64,000 bases of DNA, from the NCBI RefSeq assembly GCF_014252955.1, contig NZ_JACMIA010000001.1, forward strand, positions 2,812,258 to 2,876,257, read 5' to 3'. The notes under the pieces were generated by a model. The model did no database searches and was not told where the DNA came from. It worked only from the letters and a program-made list of their open reading frames with translations. Numbering within the stretch: position 1 is the first letter of the stretch; each line of letters opens with the position of its first letter. Positions 26,618-35,038 of the stretch are shown one piece after another. The DNA is from Stappia sp. 28M-7. GTDB lineage: Bacteria > Pseudomonadota > Alphaproteobacteria > Rhizobiales > Stappiaceae. The position numbers were made by a program, and so were the translations under genes.

Positions 26618-26883
26618 GTGAAGCTCAGCAGGTTCAACGAAGAACAGATCATTTCGATATTGAAGGAGCTGGAGTCCGGACTGGGGACGGCGGACCTGTG
26701 CCGCAAGCACGGCATCAGCAGTGCGACTTTCTAAAAGTGGAAGGCCAAGTATGGCGGCCCGGATGTATCGGATGCACGGCGGCTGAAGACGCTGGAGGAC
26801 GAGAACACCCGGCTCAAGAAGCTCTTGGCCGAGGCCATGCTCGACAATGCCATCCTAAAGGATGTCGCAGCAAAAAATGGTGA
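26618..26883 (+). pseudogene. IS3 orfA (HTH) with premature stop
   Basis: From GTG 26618 the product starts MKLSRFNEEQIISILKELES and continues LCRKHGISSATF, the IS407-type helix-turn-helix, then hits TAA at 26732-26734 where related proteins have FYKWKAKYGG. The frame resumes with KWKAKYGG and a leucine-zipper-like LKTLEDENTRLKKLLAEAML. A six-A tract at 26872-26877 may be the frameshift site; the usual KKW-stop ending is out of frame here, perhaps from a lost A. Confidence 0.75.
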
Positions 26884-27716
26884 CGCCCGACGCAAAGCGG
26901 GATGCGGTGGCTCATGCCTGCCTGGTGCACGGAGTGAGCCAGCGGCGGGCGTGTGAAGCTTTGGCTGTGGATCGATCGAGCGTGCGATATTGCAGTCTGC
27001 GGCCGGACGACCGCGAGCTGCGAGAGGCGATGAAGGCTGTTGCCGCCCAGCGGCGACGGTTTGGATATCGTCGTATCCATGTGATGCTGCAGCGACAGGG
27101 CATCGAGATGAACATCAAGAAGCTCAGGCGGCTCTATGCCGAGGAGGAGCTGCAGGTGCGCAAGCGCGGCGGCCGCAAACGCACCTTGGGAATACGACGA
27201 CCGATCATCGTACCGGACCAGCCCAACCAGCGCTGAAGCCTGGACTTTGTCAGCGGTGCTTTCACCGATGGCCGGCGGTTCAGGGTGCTGACCGTTGTCG
27301 ATGACCACACAAGGGAATGCCTGGCCTTGGTCCTAGATACCTCGCTCTCCGGGCGACGGGTGGTACGCGAGCTCGATGCCATCATTGCACAAAGAGGCAG
27401 GCCGTCGACGGTGGTCAGTGACAATGGCACCGAGTTCACCAGCATGGCGATCCTACGCTGGTCCCAGGACCGGCAAACCGACTGGTACTACATCGCGCCA
27501 GGAAAGCCCATGCAGAACGACTTCATCAAGGGTTTCAATGGCAGCTTCCGCGATGAATGCCTCAACGAGACGCTGTTCACGTCACTGGCCAAAGCCAGGA
27601 TGCGGATCGGCGCATGGAAGGATGACTACAACGACCATCGACCGCATTCCTCGTTGGGCAATCTCAAGCCCAACGAATTGGGCAGCAATCTGGCGCTGGA
27701 AAAACAGGCCGCTTAG
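26862..27716 (+). pseudogene. IS3 orfB transposase (DDE) with internal stop and lost catalytic Glu
   Basis: The frame carries the HTH_21 region (QRRRFGYRRIHVMLQRQGIE) and the integrase core ([29 protein letters not shown]). TGA at 27234-27236 sits where relatives have Trp (NQR-W-SLDF). Thirty-five residues separate the second catalytic Asp from a lysine in [12 protein letters not shown], where active IS3 transposases have the catalytic Glu (FIESFNG). The tail [19 protein letters not shown] is normal. The protein would be inactive even without the stop. Confidence 0.82.
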
Positions 27717-27774
27717 GGCCAAACATCAACTCAAGGACTCTCCGTAAACCGGAGGGGACTTGGGGCTCAGGTCA

Positions 27775-28032
27775 ATGCTTCGGCCAAGGCCGACCAATAT
27801 CATCAAAGAACACCCGGCCGCCGTAGCGGCTTTGGTAGTAAAACACCTTTTCCCCGCATACCGGACAATAGGCATTGGGGTTCACATAGGATTCAACGGT
27901 CCGGAAAAGCGCGTTAGAAGAAGAGCTAGAAGATGTGGCAGCGCACCAGCCACCGTTTAGGTGGATTGGCTTCAGCACGCCATCCGCGTGCCGAAAAACG
28001 ATCGGCGCACCACAGGTCCAACAAGTTGCCAA
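27775..28032 (-). pseudogene. Zinc-ribbon protein gene truncated by the IS3 element
   Basis: From ATG 28032 the product begins MATCWTCGAPIVFRH and contains YCPVCGEKVFYYQSRYGG followed by VFFDDIGRPWPKH, so two CxxC pairs can form a zinc ribbon. I recall YGGRVFFDELGPPWPKHPC-type sequences in longer proteins, so the coding region is cut at PWPKH where the IS3 right repeat begins, and the stop lies inside the IS. A serine run (SSSSSSN) separates the two halves. Function is unknown. Confidence 0.6.
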
Positions 28033-28123
28033 AGCTAACCCAAAAATTCATCGCAATTTTCAAACGTTAATCTCGACATTCGATGGATGTCTACCTTGTC
28101 GTCGACAAGGTAGCTGGCAAAGA

Positions 28124-28960
28124 TCAGTGAAAGCTCGCCTGAAAGGACGTCGCGGTCAGCGAGACATGCGCGTCCAGCGGCGGGTGCAGCTCAAACGCCT
28201 TTGGCTCGCGCGCGAAGTTCCAGAGTCGAAACAGGGACCATTCCAAGCACCGCTCCTCTGCCACGGCCAGTTCGTTCCGGCTGATATGGAAAGGCGTACG
28301 CTCCCATCCGTTCGTCGTCTTCACCTCGATCAGGCGCGGACGGCCGTCCGCTGCGAAGCTGGCGATATCGTAGCCGGCACAATCGCCATCCTCCTCCGAA
28401 ACCCACCGGACCTTGCGCGCAAGGTCATCGCGGCCCGCTGATTTCAGGGCCGCTCGTTCGTGCGCCAAGACGCGTTCCTCACCGGCACGGCCGAGGGCGC
28501 GGTTTCGCTCGTCTCTCGCCGCGACATCGAATTTGCGGGCGATGTGCAGCATCTGCTCCAGCTCCTGCGGCGGCGGCTGGTTCGACAGCGTGGGAGGCGG
28601 CCCGATCCAGATCGGCCGCGCCTCTGCTAGGCCAGTCGGCGCTCCTGTACGCGAATGGCGACCGAGCCAGGCCGGGTTAAGCGCCAGCCAACGCGCCACG
28701 GCGTCAACCAGCGTCATCTGGAAATTGAAGGCAGGCTTGTAGCCCGGGATCCAGTCCTCACCCAGACCCTTCAGCACGGCGCTGATGTTCTGGTGCTTAA
28801 ACTCGACCGATCCCTCGGACCGATCATTCAACAGCGGCAGAAGCCCGCGCCGGTGCTCGGCCTTGTTGTAGGGGCGGCCAGAGACGTCGTCTGCCAGCAT
28901 CGCGAAGTAATCCGCGACGATCAGGTCGTTCTCTTGATCTGTCCAGGGCCCGTTTGACAT
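28124..28960 (-). CDS. DUF3883 protein, PD-(D/E)XK nuclease-like
   Basis: The 278-residue protein has an N-terminal conserved region (residues 1-100, DLIVADYFAMLADDVSG and FKHQNISAVLKGLGEDWIPG) found ahead of nuclease domains in restriction-type proteins. The C-terminal DUF3883 domain shows the PD-(D/E)XK order: Glu161 (GRAGEE), Asp198 (GYDIAS), then IEVKTTNG with Glu212 and Lys214. It is predicted to be a DNA endonuclease or decayed relative. It reads opposite to the main operon and is flanked by two IS elements, so it is an independent defence-associated gene. ATG 28960 has little upstream signal, but homology starts there. Confidence 0.8.
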   Translation of the reverse strand: MSNGPWTDQENDLIVADYFAMLADDVSGRPYNKAEHRRGLLPLLNDRSEGSVEFKHQNISAVLKGLGEDWIPGYKPAFNFQMTLVDAVARWLALNPAWLGRHSRTGAPTGLAEARPIWIGPPPTLSNQPPPQELEQMLHIARKFDVAARDERNRALGRAGEERVLAHERAALKSAGRDDLARKVRWVSEEDGDCAGYDIASFAADGRPRLIEVKTTNGWERTPFHISRNELAVAEERCLEWSLFRLWNFAREPKAFELHPPLDAHVSLTATSFQASFH

Positions 28961-29072
28961 CGCGCCAGGCTAGGGGCGGAAACTGCGTTTGTCATCAGAG
29001 ACTTCGCGCAAAACTTCCAAGACATACCAACGACCACACCGCCCGCATCGCGTCACCATCTGCTTTGAAACA

Positions 29073-30450
29073 GTTAGCGTCCGAGGAGCTGGTGTAATTT
29101 CATCGCCGTCGGCGGTGTGATCCCAGGTGGCCATCGAGGTGTATGTTCGAGGTGGAGTTTGGCGACTTCAACCACGGCCCCTACGGAGACCCCGATGACC
29201 AAGACGAACATGGACCTGTCCGAGCTTCTGGCCAAGCACGATCAGGGCGACTTCTTGCGCGGCATTGCCGAAGCCGTGCTGCAACTGATCATGGAGACCG
29301 ATGTGGAAGGCATCATCGGCGCCGGCCGGCATGAACGCAGCGGTGAACGCACGACCTGGCGCAACGGGTATCGAGAGCGCGCTCTCGATACCCGTTTGGG
29401 CACGCTGAACCTGCGGGTGCCGAAGCTGCGGCAGGGCAGCTATTTCCCGGGCTTCCTCGAGGCCCGCAAGACCTCCGAGCAGGCGCTGGTGGCGGTGATC
29501 CAGGAGGCTTGGATCGGCGGCGTCTCCACCCGCCGCGTCGACGAGCTGGTGCAGGCCATGGGGCTCAGCGGGATATCGAAGAGCACGGTCTCGAAGCTCT
29601 GCAAGGATATCGATGACAGGGTCGGGGAGTTCCTGAACCGGCCGCTCACCGGCGACTGGCCCTATGTCTGGCTCGACGCCACCTATCTCAAGGTCCGCCA
29701 AGGCGGGCGCATCGTGCCGGTCGCGGCCATAATTGCGGTGGCGGCCAACACCGAGGGCCGAAGGGAAATCATCGGCTTGGGCATTGGGCCCTCAGAGGCC
29801 GAGACCTTCTGGACCGAGTTTCTGCGTTCCCTCCGCGCCCGGGGGCTGAGTGGGGTCAAGCTGGTGATCAGCGATGCCCACACCGGCCTCAAGGCAGCCA
29901 TTGCCCGGGTGTTCGAAGCGACCTGGCAGCGATGCCGCGTTCACTGGATCAGGAATGCTCTCGCCCACGTCTCGCGCGGCCAACACACCGTTGTCGCCGC
30001 CGCGATCCGCCAGGCTTTCGACCAGCCCGACCGCGCCCATGCGGGCGAAACCTGGCGCAAGGTTGCCGAACAACTGCGCCCGCGCTGGCCCAAGCTGGCC
30101 GATCTCATGGACGCCAGCGAGCATGACGTGCTGGCCTACATGTCCTTCCCGCGCCAGCACAGGACCAAGCTGCACAGCACCAACCCGATCGAGCGCCTGA
30201 ACAAGGAGGTAAAGCGGCGCTCCGATGTCGTCGGGATCTTCCCCAACGAGGCCTCAATCATGCGCCTGATCGGCGCCGTGCTCTTCGAAGCCAACGACGA
30301 ATGGCAGACCTCGAGCCGCTACATGATGGTCGAGGCCTTCGCCGAGATCGACAAGGAGGAGATCGACCCCATTCTCAGCATAACCACGAAAGCCGCCTGA
30401 TCATGCCCTCAGGCCATCCAGGAATTTACACCAGCTTGACGGACGTGACC
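29073..30450 (+). mobile_element. IS256-family insertion sequence, apparently intact
   Basis: The 1378-bp element is flanked by a perfect 8-bp direct repeat TTGAAACA (29065-29072 and 30451-30458), the duplication size expected of IS256. Its ends form imperfect inverted repeats: the left GTTAGCGTCCG..GAGCTGGTGTAA matches the right reverse complement GGTCACGTCCG..AAGCTGGTGTAA. One transposase gene fills it. The clean duplication means a recent insertion beside tRNA-Ser. Confidence 0.9.
29195..30400 (+). CDS. IS256-family transposase
   Basis: The 401-residue transposase has the mutator/IS256 signature. The DDE residues can be placed at WLDATYLKVRQGG, VISDAHTGLKAA and NPIERLNKEVKRRSD, with the C/H motif CRVHWIRNAL between. 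The N-terminal region shows GAGRHERSGERTTWRNGYR, normal for the family. Length is typical (about 400). ATG 29195 is preferred over upstream codons because the family starts near MTKTNMDLSELL. No stop or frameshift is seen, so it is probably functional. Confidence 0.92.
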   Translation: MTKTNMDLSELLAKHDQGDFLRGIAEAVLQLIMETDVEGIIGAGRHERSGERTTWRNGYRERALDTRLGTLNLRVPKLRQGSYFPGFLEARKTSEQALVAVIQEAWIGGVSTRRVDELVQAMGLSGISKSTVSKLCKDIDDRVGEFLNRPLTGDWPYVWLDATYLKVRQGGRIVPVAAIIAVAANTEGRREIIGLGIGPSEAETFWTEFLRSLRARGLSGVKLVISDAHTGLKAAIARVFEATWQRCRVHWIRNALAHVSRGQHTVVAAAIRQAFDQPDRAHAGETWRKVAEQLRPRWPKLADLMDASEHDVLAYMSFPRQHRTKLHSTNPIERLNKEVKRRSDVVGIFPNEASIMRLIGAVLFEANDEWQTSSRYMMVEAFAEIDKEEIDPILSITTKAA

Positions 30451-30647
30451 TTGAAACAAGCCGGAACCACCGAAACACGGGCGCAACGCAACCCCGTCAT
30501 TTCATTGAAATGTATGGGGGTTTTGAAACCGTCTCGCCGACAGCGAGGGGCGGGTGGAAAGAGACGGAGGGCGTTCGGAGACCGATCTCGCGCAGTCGGC
30601 CTTCTCCAAAGGGCGGATGGTGCCTGCAAACCCCTTTGGTGCATAAA

Positions 30648-30671
30648 GAAAAAGGCCCCACGAGGGACCTG
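30648..30671 (-). terminator. Terminator of tRNA-Ser
   Basis: Read on the minus strand, GGTCCC-TCGT-GGGGCC forms a stem-loop followed by TTTTTCTTT, 24 nt past the tRNA 3' end. Confidence 0.65.
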
Positions 30672-30694
30672 TTTTCGGGTTTGCAATGCGCAAG

Positions 30695-30784
30695 TGGCGG
30701 AGAGGAAGGGATTCGAACCCTCGATACCGTCTCCGGTATACTCCCTTAGCAGGGGAGCGCCTTCGACCACTCGGCCACCTCTCC
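30695..30784 (-). tRNA. tRNA-Ser (anticodon GCT)
   Basis: The minus strand folds as a class II tRNA of 90 nt: acceptor GGAGAGG/CCTCTCC with discriminator G and encoded CCA, anticodon arm CTCCC-CTGCTAA-GGGAG (anticodon GCT, reading AGC/AGU), a long variable arm TACCGGAGACGGTA typical of serine tRNAs, and the T arm GAGGGTTCGAATCCCTT. Its 3' end points towards the island, an orientation in which integrases often target tRNA genes, but I found no matching att copy. Confidence 0.95.
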
Positions 30785-31133
30785 GTGGCGTCCTTTTCGA
30801 GGATTTGCGAGCGTTTGGCAAGACGGGAAGTTGCGGTTTTGTCCCCCTGCCCTGCCGGTGCGCGGAAAATGGCAGCTTTCCTGCGTCTTTCCCGGCGAAT
30901 TTCCACAGGCAAAGGGGCGTTCGGCCAGCAAAACGGCGGGGCACAGGCGCCCTCGTCGCCTTGCTCGACCTTATCGAGACGAAAAACATATTTCCGTCGC
31001 CGGCGCGGGCGCACTGAACTGTTCGGGCCGGCGAACAGGGCCCTGCCCCAAGGCCGGTGCGTGCCGGAATTTCGAAGGTGCGGACAATTGAGAACGGCCC
31101 TGGCCGGACCATTCATTGAACCGAACGGGTTTC
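30785..31133. other. Intergenic gap between tRNA-Ser and LuxR-type gene
   Basis: 349 nt with no credible coding frame. It must contain the divergent promoters of tRNA-Ser (minus) and the LuxR-HTH gene (plus). No further repeats or RNA genes were recognised. Confidence 0.45.
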
Positions 31134-31487
31134 ATGACGACCATACTGGAGGCTGTCCCCTTCGAGGCGATCGCCGAGGCGCGCAACGATGCGCTCGCGC
31201 GCGAGCTCTACCGGACCTGGCGCCGCTCCAAGGGGCTGCCCCCGGAGACGATGACGGCGAAGCGCGCCTGCAAGCGCACGCGGCGCAGCCTGGCCCCCCT
31301 CACCAACCGCGAGCGCGATTGCGTCGCCTGGGCGGCGGAAGGCAAGACGGAGTGGGAGACCGCCGCCATCCTCGGCATCGCCCCCAAGACCGTGGAAAGC
31401 CACCTCATCGCTGCCCGCAGAAAGCTCAACGCCGCGAACAAGGTGCATCTCATCGCCAAGGCGCTGCGCCTCGGGATCATCGACTGA
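31134..31487 (+). CDS. LuxR-type HTH (GerE) regulator, short form
   Basis: The 117-residue protein ends with a LuxR/GerE helix-turn-helix: LTNRERDCVAWAAEGKTEWE (about residues 57-76), then ILGIAPKTVESHLIAARRKL (about 80-99). The first 45 residues have no sensor domain but a conserved ELYRTWRRSKGLPPE helix. Its HTH is almost identical in sequence and DNA to that of the next gene, so the two arose by duplication. ATG 31134 is used; TTG 31116 is also in frame. It ends 7 nt before the next gene, forming an operon. Confidence 0.75.
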   Translation: MTTILEAVPFEAIAEARNDALARELYRTWRRSKGLPPETMTAKRACKRTRRSLAPLTNRERDCVAWAAEGKTEWETAAILGIAPKTVESHLIAARRKLNAANKVHLIAKALRLGIID

Positions 31488-31494
31488 GGCGCCC

Positions 31495-32220
31495 TTGCAC
31501 GCGGCGGACCTGCTTGCCCATCTCGACCGGATCCGCCACGCACCGAGTGCGGAGGAGGTGCGCGGCCGGCTGGTCACCGCGACGGGCGTCTACGGCATCG
31601 ACCAGGTGATGTGTGGGCTGTTGCCCGCCCCTTCCACCCCGCCGGACGAGGCGAGGAAGTCCATCTTCTTCGGCAATTGGCCGGCCGAATGGCTGGAGCG
31701 CTATGTCGCCCGCCGCTATGTCGAGATCGACCCGGTGATATCGCAGATCGCGGCCACCGACGCGATGTTCGACTGGCGCGAGGCGCGCGCGCCGACAGAC
31801 CGGGCGCCCCTGGCCCGGCGGATGATGGAGGAAGCCCGCGAGCACGGGCTGTCCGCCGGCTTCGCCCTGCCCTTTTCCGGTCCCGCCGGCGGGCGCGGCA
31901 GCATCTCGCTCAGCGGCGAGCGCATCGAACTGGACCCGGCCCACCGCACCACGCTGGCGCTGCTGGCGGCGGGCGCGGCAGAGCGGGCCGCCGTCCTTGT
32001 TCATGGCGAGCGGTGGCGCCCCGCCTCCCCCCTCACCGGCCGCGAGCGCGACTGCGTCGCCTGGGCGGCGGAAGGCAAGACGGAGTGGGAGACCGCCGCC
32101 ATTCTCGGCATCGCTCCCAGGACCGTGGAAAGCCATCTTGCCGCCGCGCGGCGAAAGCTCGATGCGGCAAACAAGGTGCATCTCGTCGCAAGGGCGTTCC
32201 GCCTCGGCCTGATCGGGTGA
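31495..32220 (+). CDS. LuxR-family regulator with autoinducer-binding-like domain
   Basis: The 241-residue protein has an N-terminal domain like the autoinducer-binding fold (EWLERYVARRYVEIDPV at about residues 64-80; FDWREARAP, HGLSAGFALPFSGP), retaining the Trp, Tyr, Asp and Trp pattern of AHL receptors. A C-terminal GerE helix-turn-helix follows (LTGRERDCVAWAAEGKTEWE). No luxI-type synthase lies in the window, so it is a LuxR solo if it binds signals. The apparent start is TTG 31495, with no strong ribosome site; coupling to the gene upstream is likely. Confidence 0.82.
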   Translation: MHAADLLAHLDRIRHAPSAEEVRGRLVTATGVYGIDQVMCGLLPAPSTPPDEARKSIFFGNWPAEWLERYVARRYVEIDPVISQIAATDAMFDWREARAPTDRAPLARRMMEEAREHGLSAGFALPFSGPAGGRGSISLSGERIELDPAHRTTLALLAAGAAERAAVLVHGERWRPASPLTGRERDCVAWAAEGKTEWETAAILGIAPRTVESHLAAARRKLDAANKVHLVARAFRLGLIG

Positions 32221-32358
32221 ACGGACCCGCCCGTCAATCCGGGAAACCCATGATGGTGAGCCGGGCAAAGCCTGCAAGACTTGCAGACCACAGGAGATAC
32301 GAGGACGCAAACGGTTCGGCAGCACAGTCCGTGCCGGGACGAGGAGAAAGGGAACGGC

Positions 32359-32664
32359 ATGGACAGGAAAAGCCGCCAGGACGCGGCCCGCAGGCAGATT
32401 ATCGAGCGTCTGGATGCGGCCATCGCCCGGCTGGCGCCCTATCCGGAACTGGACATACTCGGCAGCCGGCTGGCAGCGATCCGTGAGATTGCGGCGTTGC
32501 AACAGGCGGCGGGAGAACTGGCGGACGGCTTGGCCGAACAGGCGCAGGAGCCGTATCACCCTCTCCGCCGCCGGACGGATACGCGCTACGCGAAAGCCGG
32601 CAGGACGCAGGCGGGAAAAAGCGGCGGCAAGGCCGGCGGGGACCCGAACGACAAGGCGGAGTGA
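32359..32664 (+). CDS. Hypothetical charged helical protein
   Basis: A 101-residue protein that I cannot assign. Residues 5-70 are predicted helical with an alternating charged/leucine pattern (IIERLDAAIARLAPY; AIREIAALQQAAGELADGL) suggesting a coiled coil. The tail is basic and glycine-rich (AGRTQAGKSGGKAGGDPND), perhaps nucleic-acid binding. ATG 32359 has AGAAAGGGA just upstream. It follows the luxR gene by 138 nt. Confidence 0.5.
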   Translation: MDRKSRQDAARRQIIERLDAAIARLAPYPELDILGSRLAAIREIAALQQAAGELADGLAEQAQEPYHPLRRRTDTRYAKAGRTQAGKSGGKAGGDPNDKAE

Positions 32665-32936
32665 GAAAGGAAGCGCGAGAAGAAAGCCCGGCGGGAGGCC
32701 GTGGCGGCGAGCACTACCAGAAACCGCCGGAAGGAATCAGCACACGCGCTTGCAGCTGCGATGACGTGCCGTGCTCCGGGCGGGCGGGCCGCGGCGGGCG
32801 GCCAAGAGGAAAACGGGCTGCGGCACGGGCGCCGGTCATGTCGCATGCGCTACGCGGGTTACGCTTCAGCGCGCCGCAGCCTGGTTGATGTCCTTGGTGG
32901 AAATGCCCCTTGCGCAGGGACCGGCTCCACCGCGGA

Positions 32937-33206
32937 TCAATGCAGGGACAGCCACTCGCGGGCCGCACGCTGGGCGTCGGCGATTTCCGAGCGGGTCATC
33001 TCGGCGGAGATTTCCTTGCGGTAGCGCACCGCATCCTGGCTGCCCTTGACGGCGGCGATGTTGAACCACTTGTGCGCGGCAACCAGGTCGGCGGCACCGT
33101 GGCGGCCGCAGGCGCAGTCCAGCCCCATCTGCAGCAGGATATCCGGGCCGGCGGGCTGGCCGCCCATGATGGCGAGGTCGGGGGAACCCAGTTCCAAACG
33201 AGCCAT
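32937..33206 (-). CDS. Sel1-repeat family small protein
   Basis: The 89-residue protein has one Sel1-like (TPR-related) repeat: GLDCACGRHGAADLVAAHKW followed by FNIAAVKGSQDA (about residues 28-59), then a helical tail EMTRSEIADAQRAAREWL. Short single-repeat versions are common in alphaproteobacteria and are thought to mediate protein contacts. ATG 33206 is preceded by AAGGAG at 8 nt. Cys31 and Cys33 form a CxC-like spacing (DCACG). Confidence 0.75.
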   Translation of the reverse strand: MARLELGSPDLAIMGGQPAGPDILLQMGLDCACGRHGAADLVAAHKWFNIAAVKGSQDAVRYRKEISAEMTRSEIADAQRAAREWLSLH

Positions 33207-33653
33207 GTTTCACACTCCTTGTCAGTCGTCTTGCAGCCGGCGTTCTGCCGGTCCGTTGTGGGCCGAAGACCTCGGGATGCTTGCTGTTTTCCCTGCAATC
33301 TTCCTGATCGAGTGTGGTCCGCCCCCTTCAACGCGAGCTTAAAATTCTCGCTTAACGGGAAGCAAACGAGTCGAAAACGCTTGGTAAACTTCACGAAGGA
33401 TTCAGCATTTCCGCGCCGAAACGGCAGTGAAATCAAGGCAACTTGAATCAACGTGGATTTGTCCGGGAAACGCTTGATTCACCTTGAGAAGAACTGGCGC
33501 CATCAAACCCTTTGACAGGAGTCGGCGCTCCCCCCGGCACAAGCTTTCCCAAAGCCCGACACGAAGCCGGCCAGAGGCGGTCACCCTGGCGCCCAACTTG
33601 TCCGGCAGCCTGCGAACTCGACACGTCCTCGCATGCCCCGCGAAAGGAAACCG
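33207..33653. other. Intergenic gap with an inverted repeat
   Basis: 447 nt without a supported gene. It holds divergent promoters for the Sel1 (minus) and DUF2147 (plus) genes. GAATCAA near 33444 and TTGATTC near 33473 form an inverted repeat around a roughly 22-nt spacer, a possible regulator site. The middle is less GC-rich than the surroundings. Confidence 0.4.
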
Positions 33654-34103
33654 ATGACGCCCGCTCGCCTACTGCCCCTGCCCGCGCTTGCAGGGCTCGC
33701 GCTTTTCGCCCTCGCGCCACCCGCCCTCGCCGCGAAGGAGATCTTCGGAACCTGGCAGACACCGGCTGCCGGCACCGTACGCGTCGGCCCCTGCGGCGCC
33801 GCGCCCTGCGGCCTGCTGGTGGATTTTCCCCCGCCCGCCGGCACCACGCGGCAGAGCGCGACGGACGTGAAGAACCGCGACGCCGCCAAGCGGAGCCGCA
33901 AGCTTCTCAACGTACCGGTGATCTGGGATATCGCGCCGGGCGACAAGGCCGGCACCTGGAGCGCCCGCGTCTACGACCCGCGGCGGGGCGTGACAGCCAA
34001 GGCGACGGCGACGCTGCAGGGCGACGACCGCCTGTCCATTCGCGGCTGCGTGCGCATGGTCGTGCAGCTGTGCGAAACGGAAGTGTGGCGCCGGGCGAAC
34101 TGA
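33654..34103 (+). CDS. DUF2147 secreted protein
   Basis: The 149-residue product has a Sec signal peptide (basic start, then LLPLPALAGLALFALAPP, with likely cleavage after PALA near residue 26) and a DUF2147 domain. The first strand is IFGTWQTPAAGTVRV, followed by CGAAPCGLLVDFPPP, in which two cysteines probably pair, and the final strands GCVRMVVQLCETEVWRR hold another pair. DUF2147 proteins are periplasmic beta barrels of unknown role. ATG 33654 is chosen for its AAAGGA site and a canonical signal peptide; ATG 33633 lacks a ribosome site. Confidence 0.82.
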   Translation: MTPARLLPLPALAGLALFALAPPALAAKEIFGTWQTPAAGTVRVGPCGAAPCGLLVDFPPPAGTTRQSATDVKNRDAAKRSRKLLNVPVIWDIAPGDKAGTWSARVYDPRRGVTAKATATLQGDDRLSIRGCVRMVVQLCETEVWRRAN

Positions 34104-34137
34104 TCCCCCGGCGCCTCTGTAATTCGCGAAAGGTCAG

Positions 34138-34860
34138 TCAGCGTGCGCGCTGGCCGAACAGCACCGACTGCGCGCCCTTGTCGTTGGCAAGGTTGAGCTG
34201 CTCGCGCATCTCACGGCCGACGGCCAGCCCGCGCTCGACCGCCGGGCGCGCCTTCAGCGCCTCCAGCCAGCGCTGGACATTCGGGAAGTCCTTGCCGAGC
34301 TCCATGCCCTGACGCTCCCAACCGGTCGCCCAGCCGACGATGGCCATGTCGGCGATGGAATACTCGTCGGCAACGAAGTCGCGCCCGGCGAGTTGCTTGT
34401 CGAGCACGCCGTAAAGCCGGTGCGTCTCGTTGAGATAGCGATCCATGGCGTAAGGGATCTTCTCCGGCGCATAGACGCGGAAATGGTGGTTCTGGCCGAG
34501 CATCGGGCCGAAGCCGCCCATCTGCCACATCAGCCACTCGTCGACCTTCACCCGCTTGCGCTCGTCGGTCGGGTAGAACTGGCCGAACTTGCGCCCGAGA
34601 TACTGCAGGATGGCGCCGGATTCGAAGACCGAGATCGGCTCGCCACCCGGCCCTTCCGGATCGACGATGGCCGGCATGCGGTTGTTCGGCGAGATCTTCA
34701 GGAACTCCGGCTTGAACTGGTCGCCCGCGCCGATATTGACGAGGTTGAGGTTGTAGGGAACGCCGAGTTCCTCCAACAGGATCGAGACTTTCCAGCCGTT
34801 CGGGGTCGGCCAGTAATGCAGTTCGATGGGCTTGGTCTGGGTCGCGGACATGCCTGTCAT
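34138..34860 (-). CDS. Glutathione S-transferase, YfcG/Ure2p-like (nu class)
   Basis: The 240-residue protein has the N-terminal thioredoxin-like GST domain with TPNGWKVSILLEELG (catalytic-loop Asn, residues 19-33), cis-Pro NNRMPAIVD (about 59-67) and ESGAILQYL (about 79-87). The helical C-terminal domain has WLMWQMGGFGPMLGQNHHF, which marks the YfcG/YghU disulfide-reductase type. Such enzymes reduce disulfides with glutathione bound as GSSG or two GSH. It is transcribed alone on the minus strand. ATG 34860 or 34851 may start translation. Confidence 0.87.
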   Translation of the reverse strand: MTGMSATQTKPIELHYWPTPNGWKVSILLEELGVPYNLNLVNIGAGDQFKPEFLKISPNNRMPAIVDPEGPGGEPISVFESGAILQYLGRKFGQFYPTDERKRVKVDEWLMWQMGGFGPMLGQNHHFRVYAPEKIPYAMDRYLNETHRLYGVLDKQLAGRDFVADEYSIADMAIVGWATGWERQGMELGKDFPNVQRWLEALKARPAVERGLAVGREMREQLNLANDKGAQSVLFGQRAR

Positions 34861-35038
34861 GCTCCATGTTTCTCCAAAAGGCCGGAGGCTCGCGGACGCT
34901 TGTGCGCGCGCCGACTGCGGCCGGTCGGGTTAGAACTTAAGGCCGGAAAGCGCCGGCACAACCACCCGCGGCCGAAGGCGGTGCGACAAGCGGGCCCGCG
35001 TGAACGCTCGATCACGCCACACGTACGCCGCGCACCGC

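Larger units (their letters stand above)
26555..27774 (+). mobile_element. IS3-family (IS407-group-like) insertion sequence, inactivated
   Basis: A 1220-bp element bounded by inverted repeats starting TGACCTGAGCCCC at both ends (26555 onwards, and reverse complement ending at 27774). It encodes the orfA/orfB pair typical of the family. Both frames carry nonsense codons and the catalytic glutamate is lost, so it is dead. No target-site duplication is visible (GGAG against ATGC). The left flank is a phage remnant and the right flank a different truncated gene, so the junction probably arose by deletion or recombination, not by a simple insertion. Confidence 0.85.

Noticed and set aside
27234-27236. 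TGA in the IS3 transposase as possible recoding or selenocysteine
   Set aside because: The site aligns with Trp in relatives, no SECIS-like hairpin is seen, and the same element also has a TAA in orfA and a lost catalytic Glu, so decay is simpler.
30695-30784. tRNA-Ser as proven attachment site of the island
   Set aside because: No copy of the tRNA 3' end was found near the other edge and no integrase gene lies in the window.
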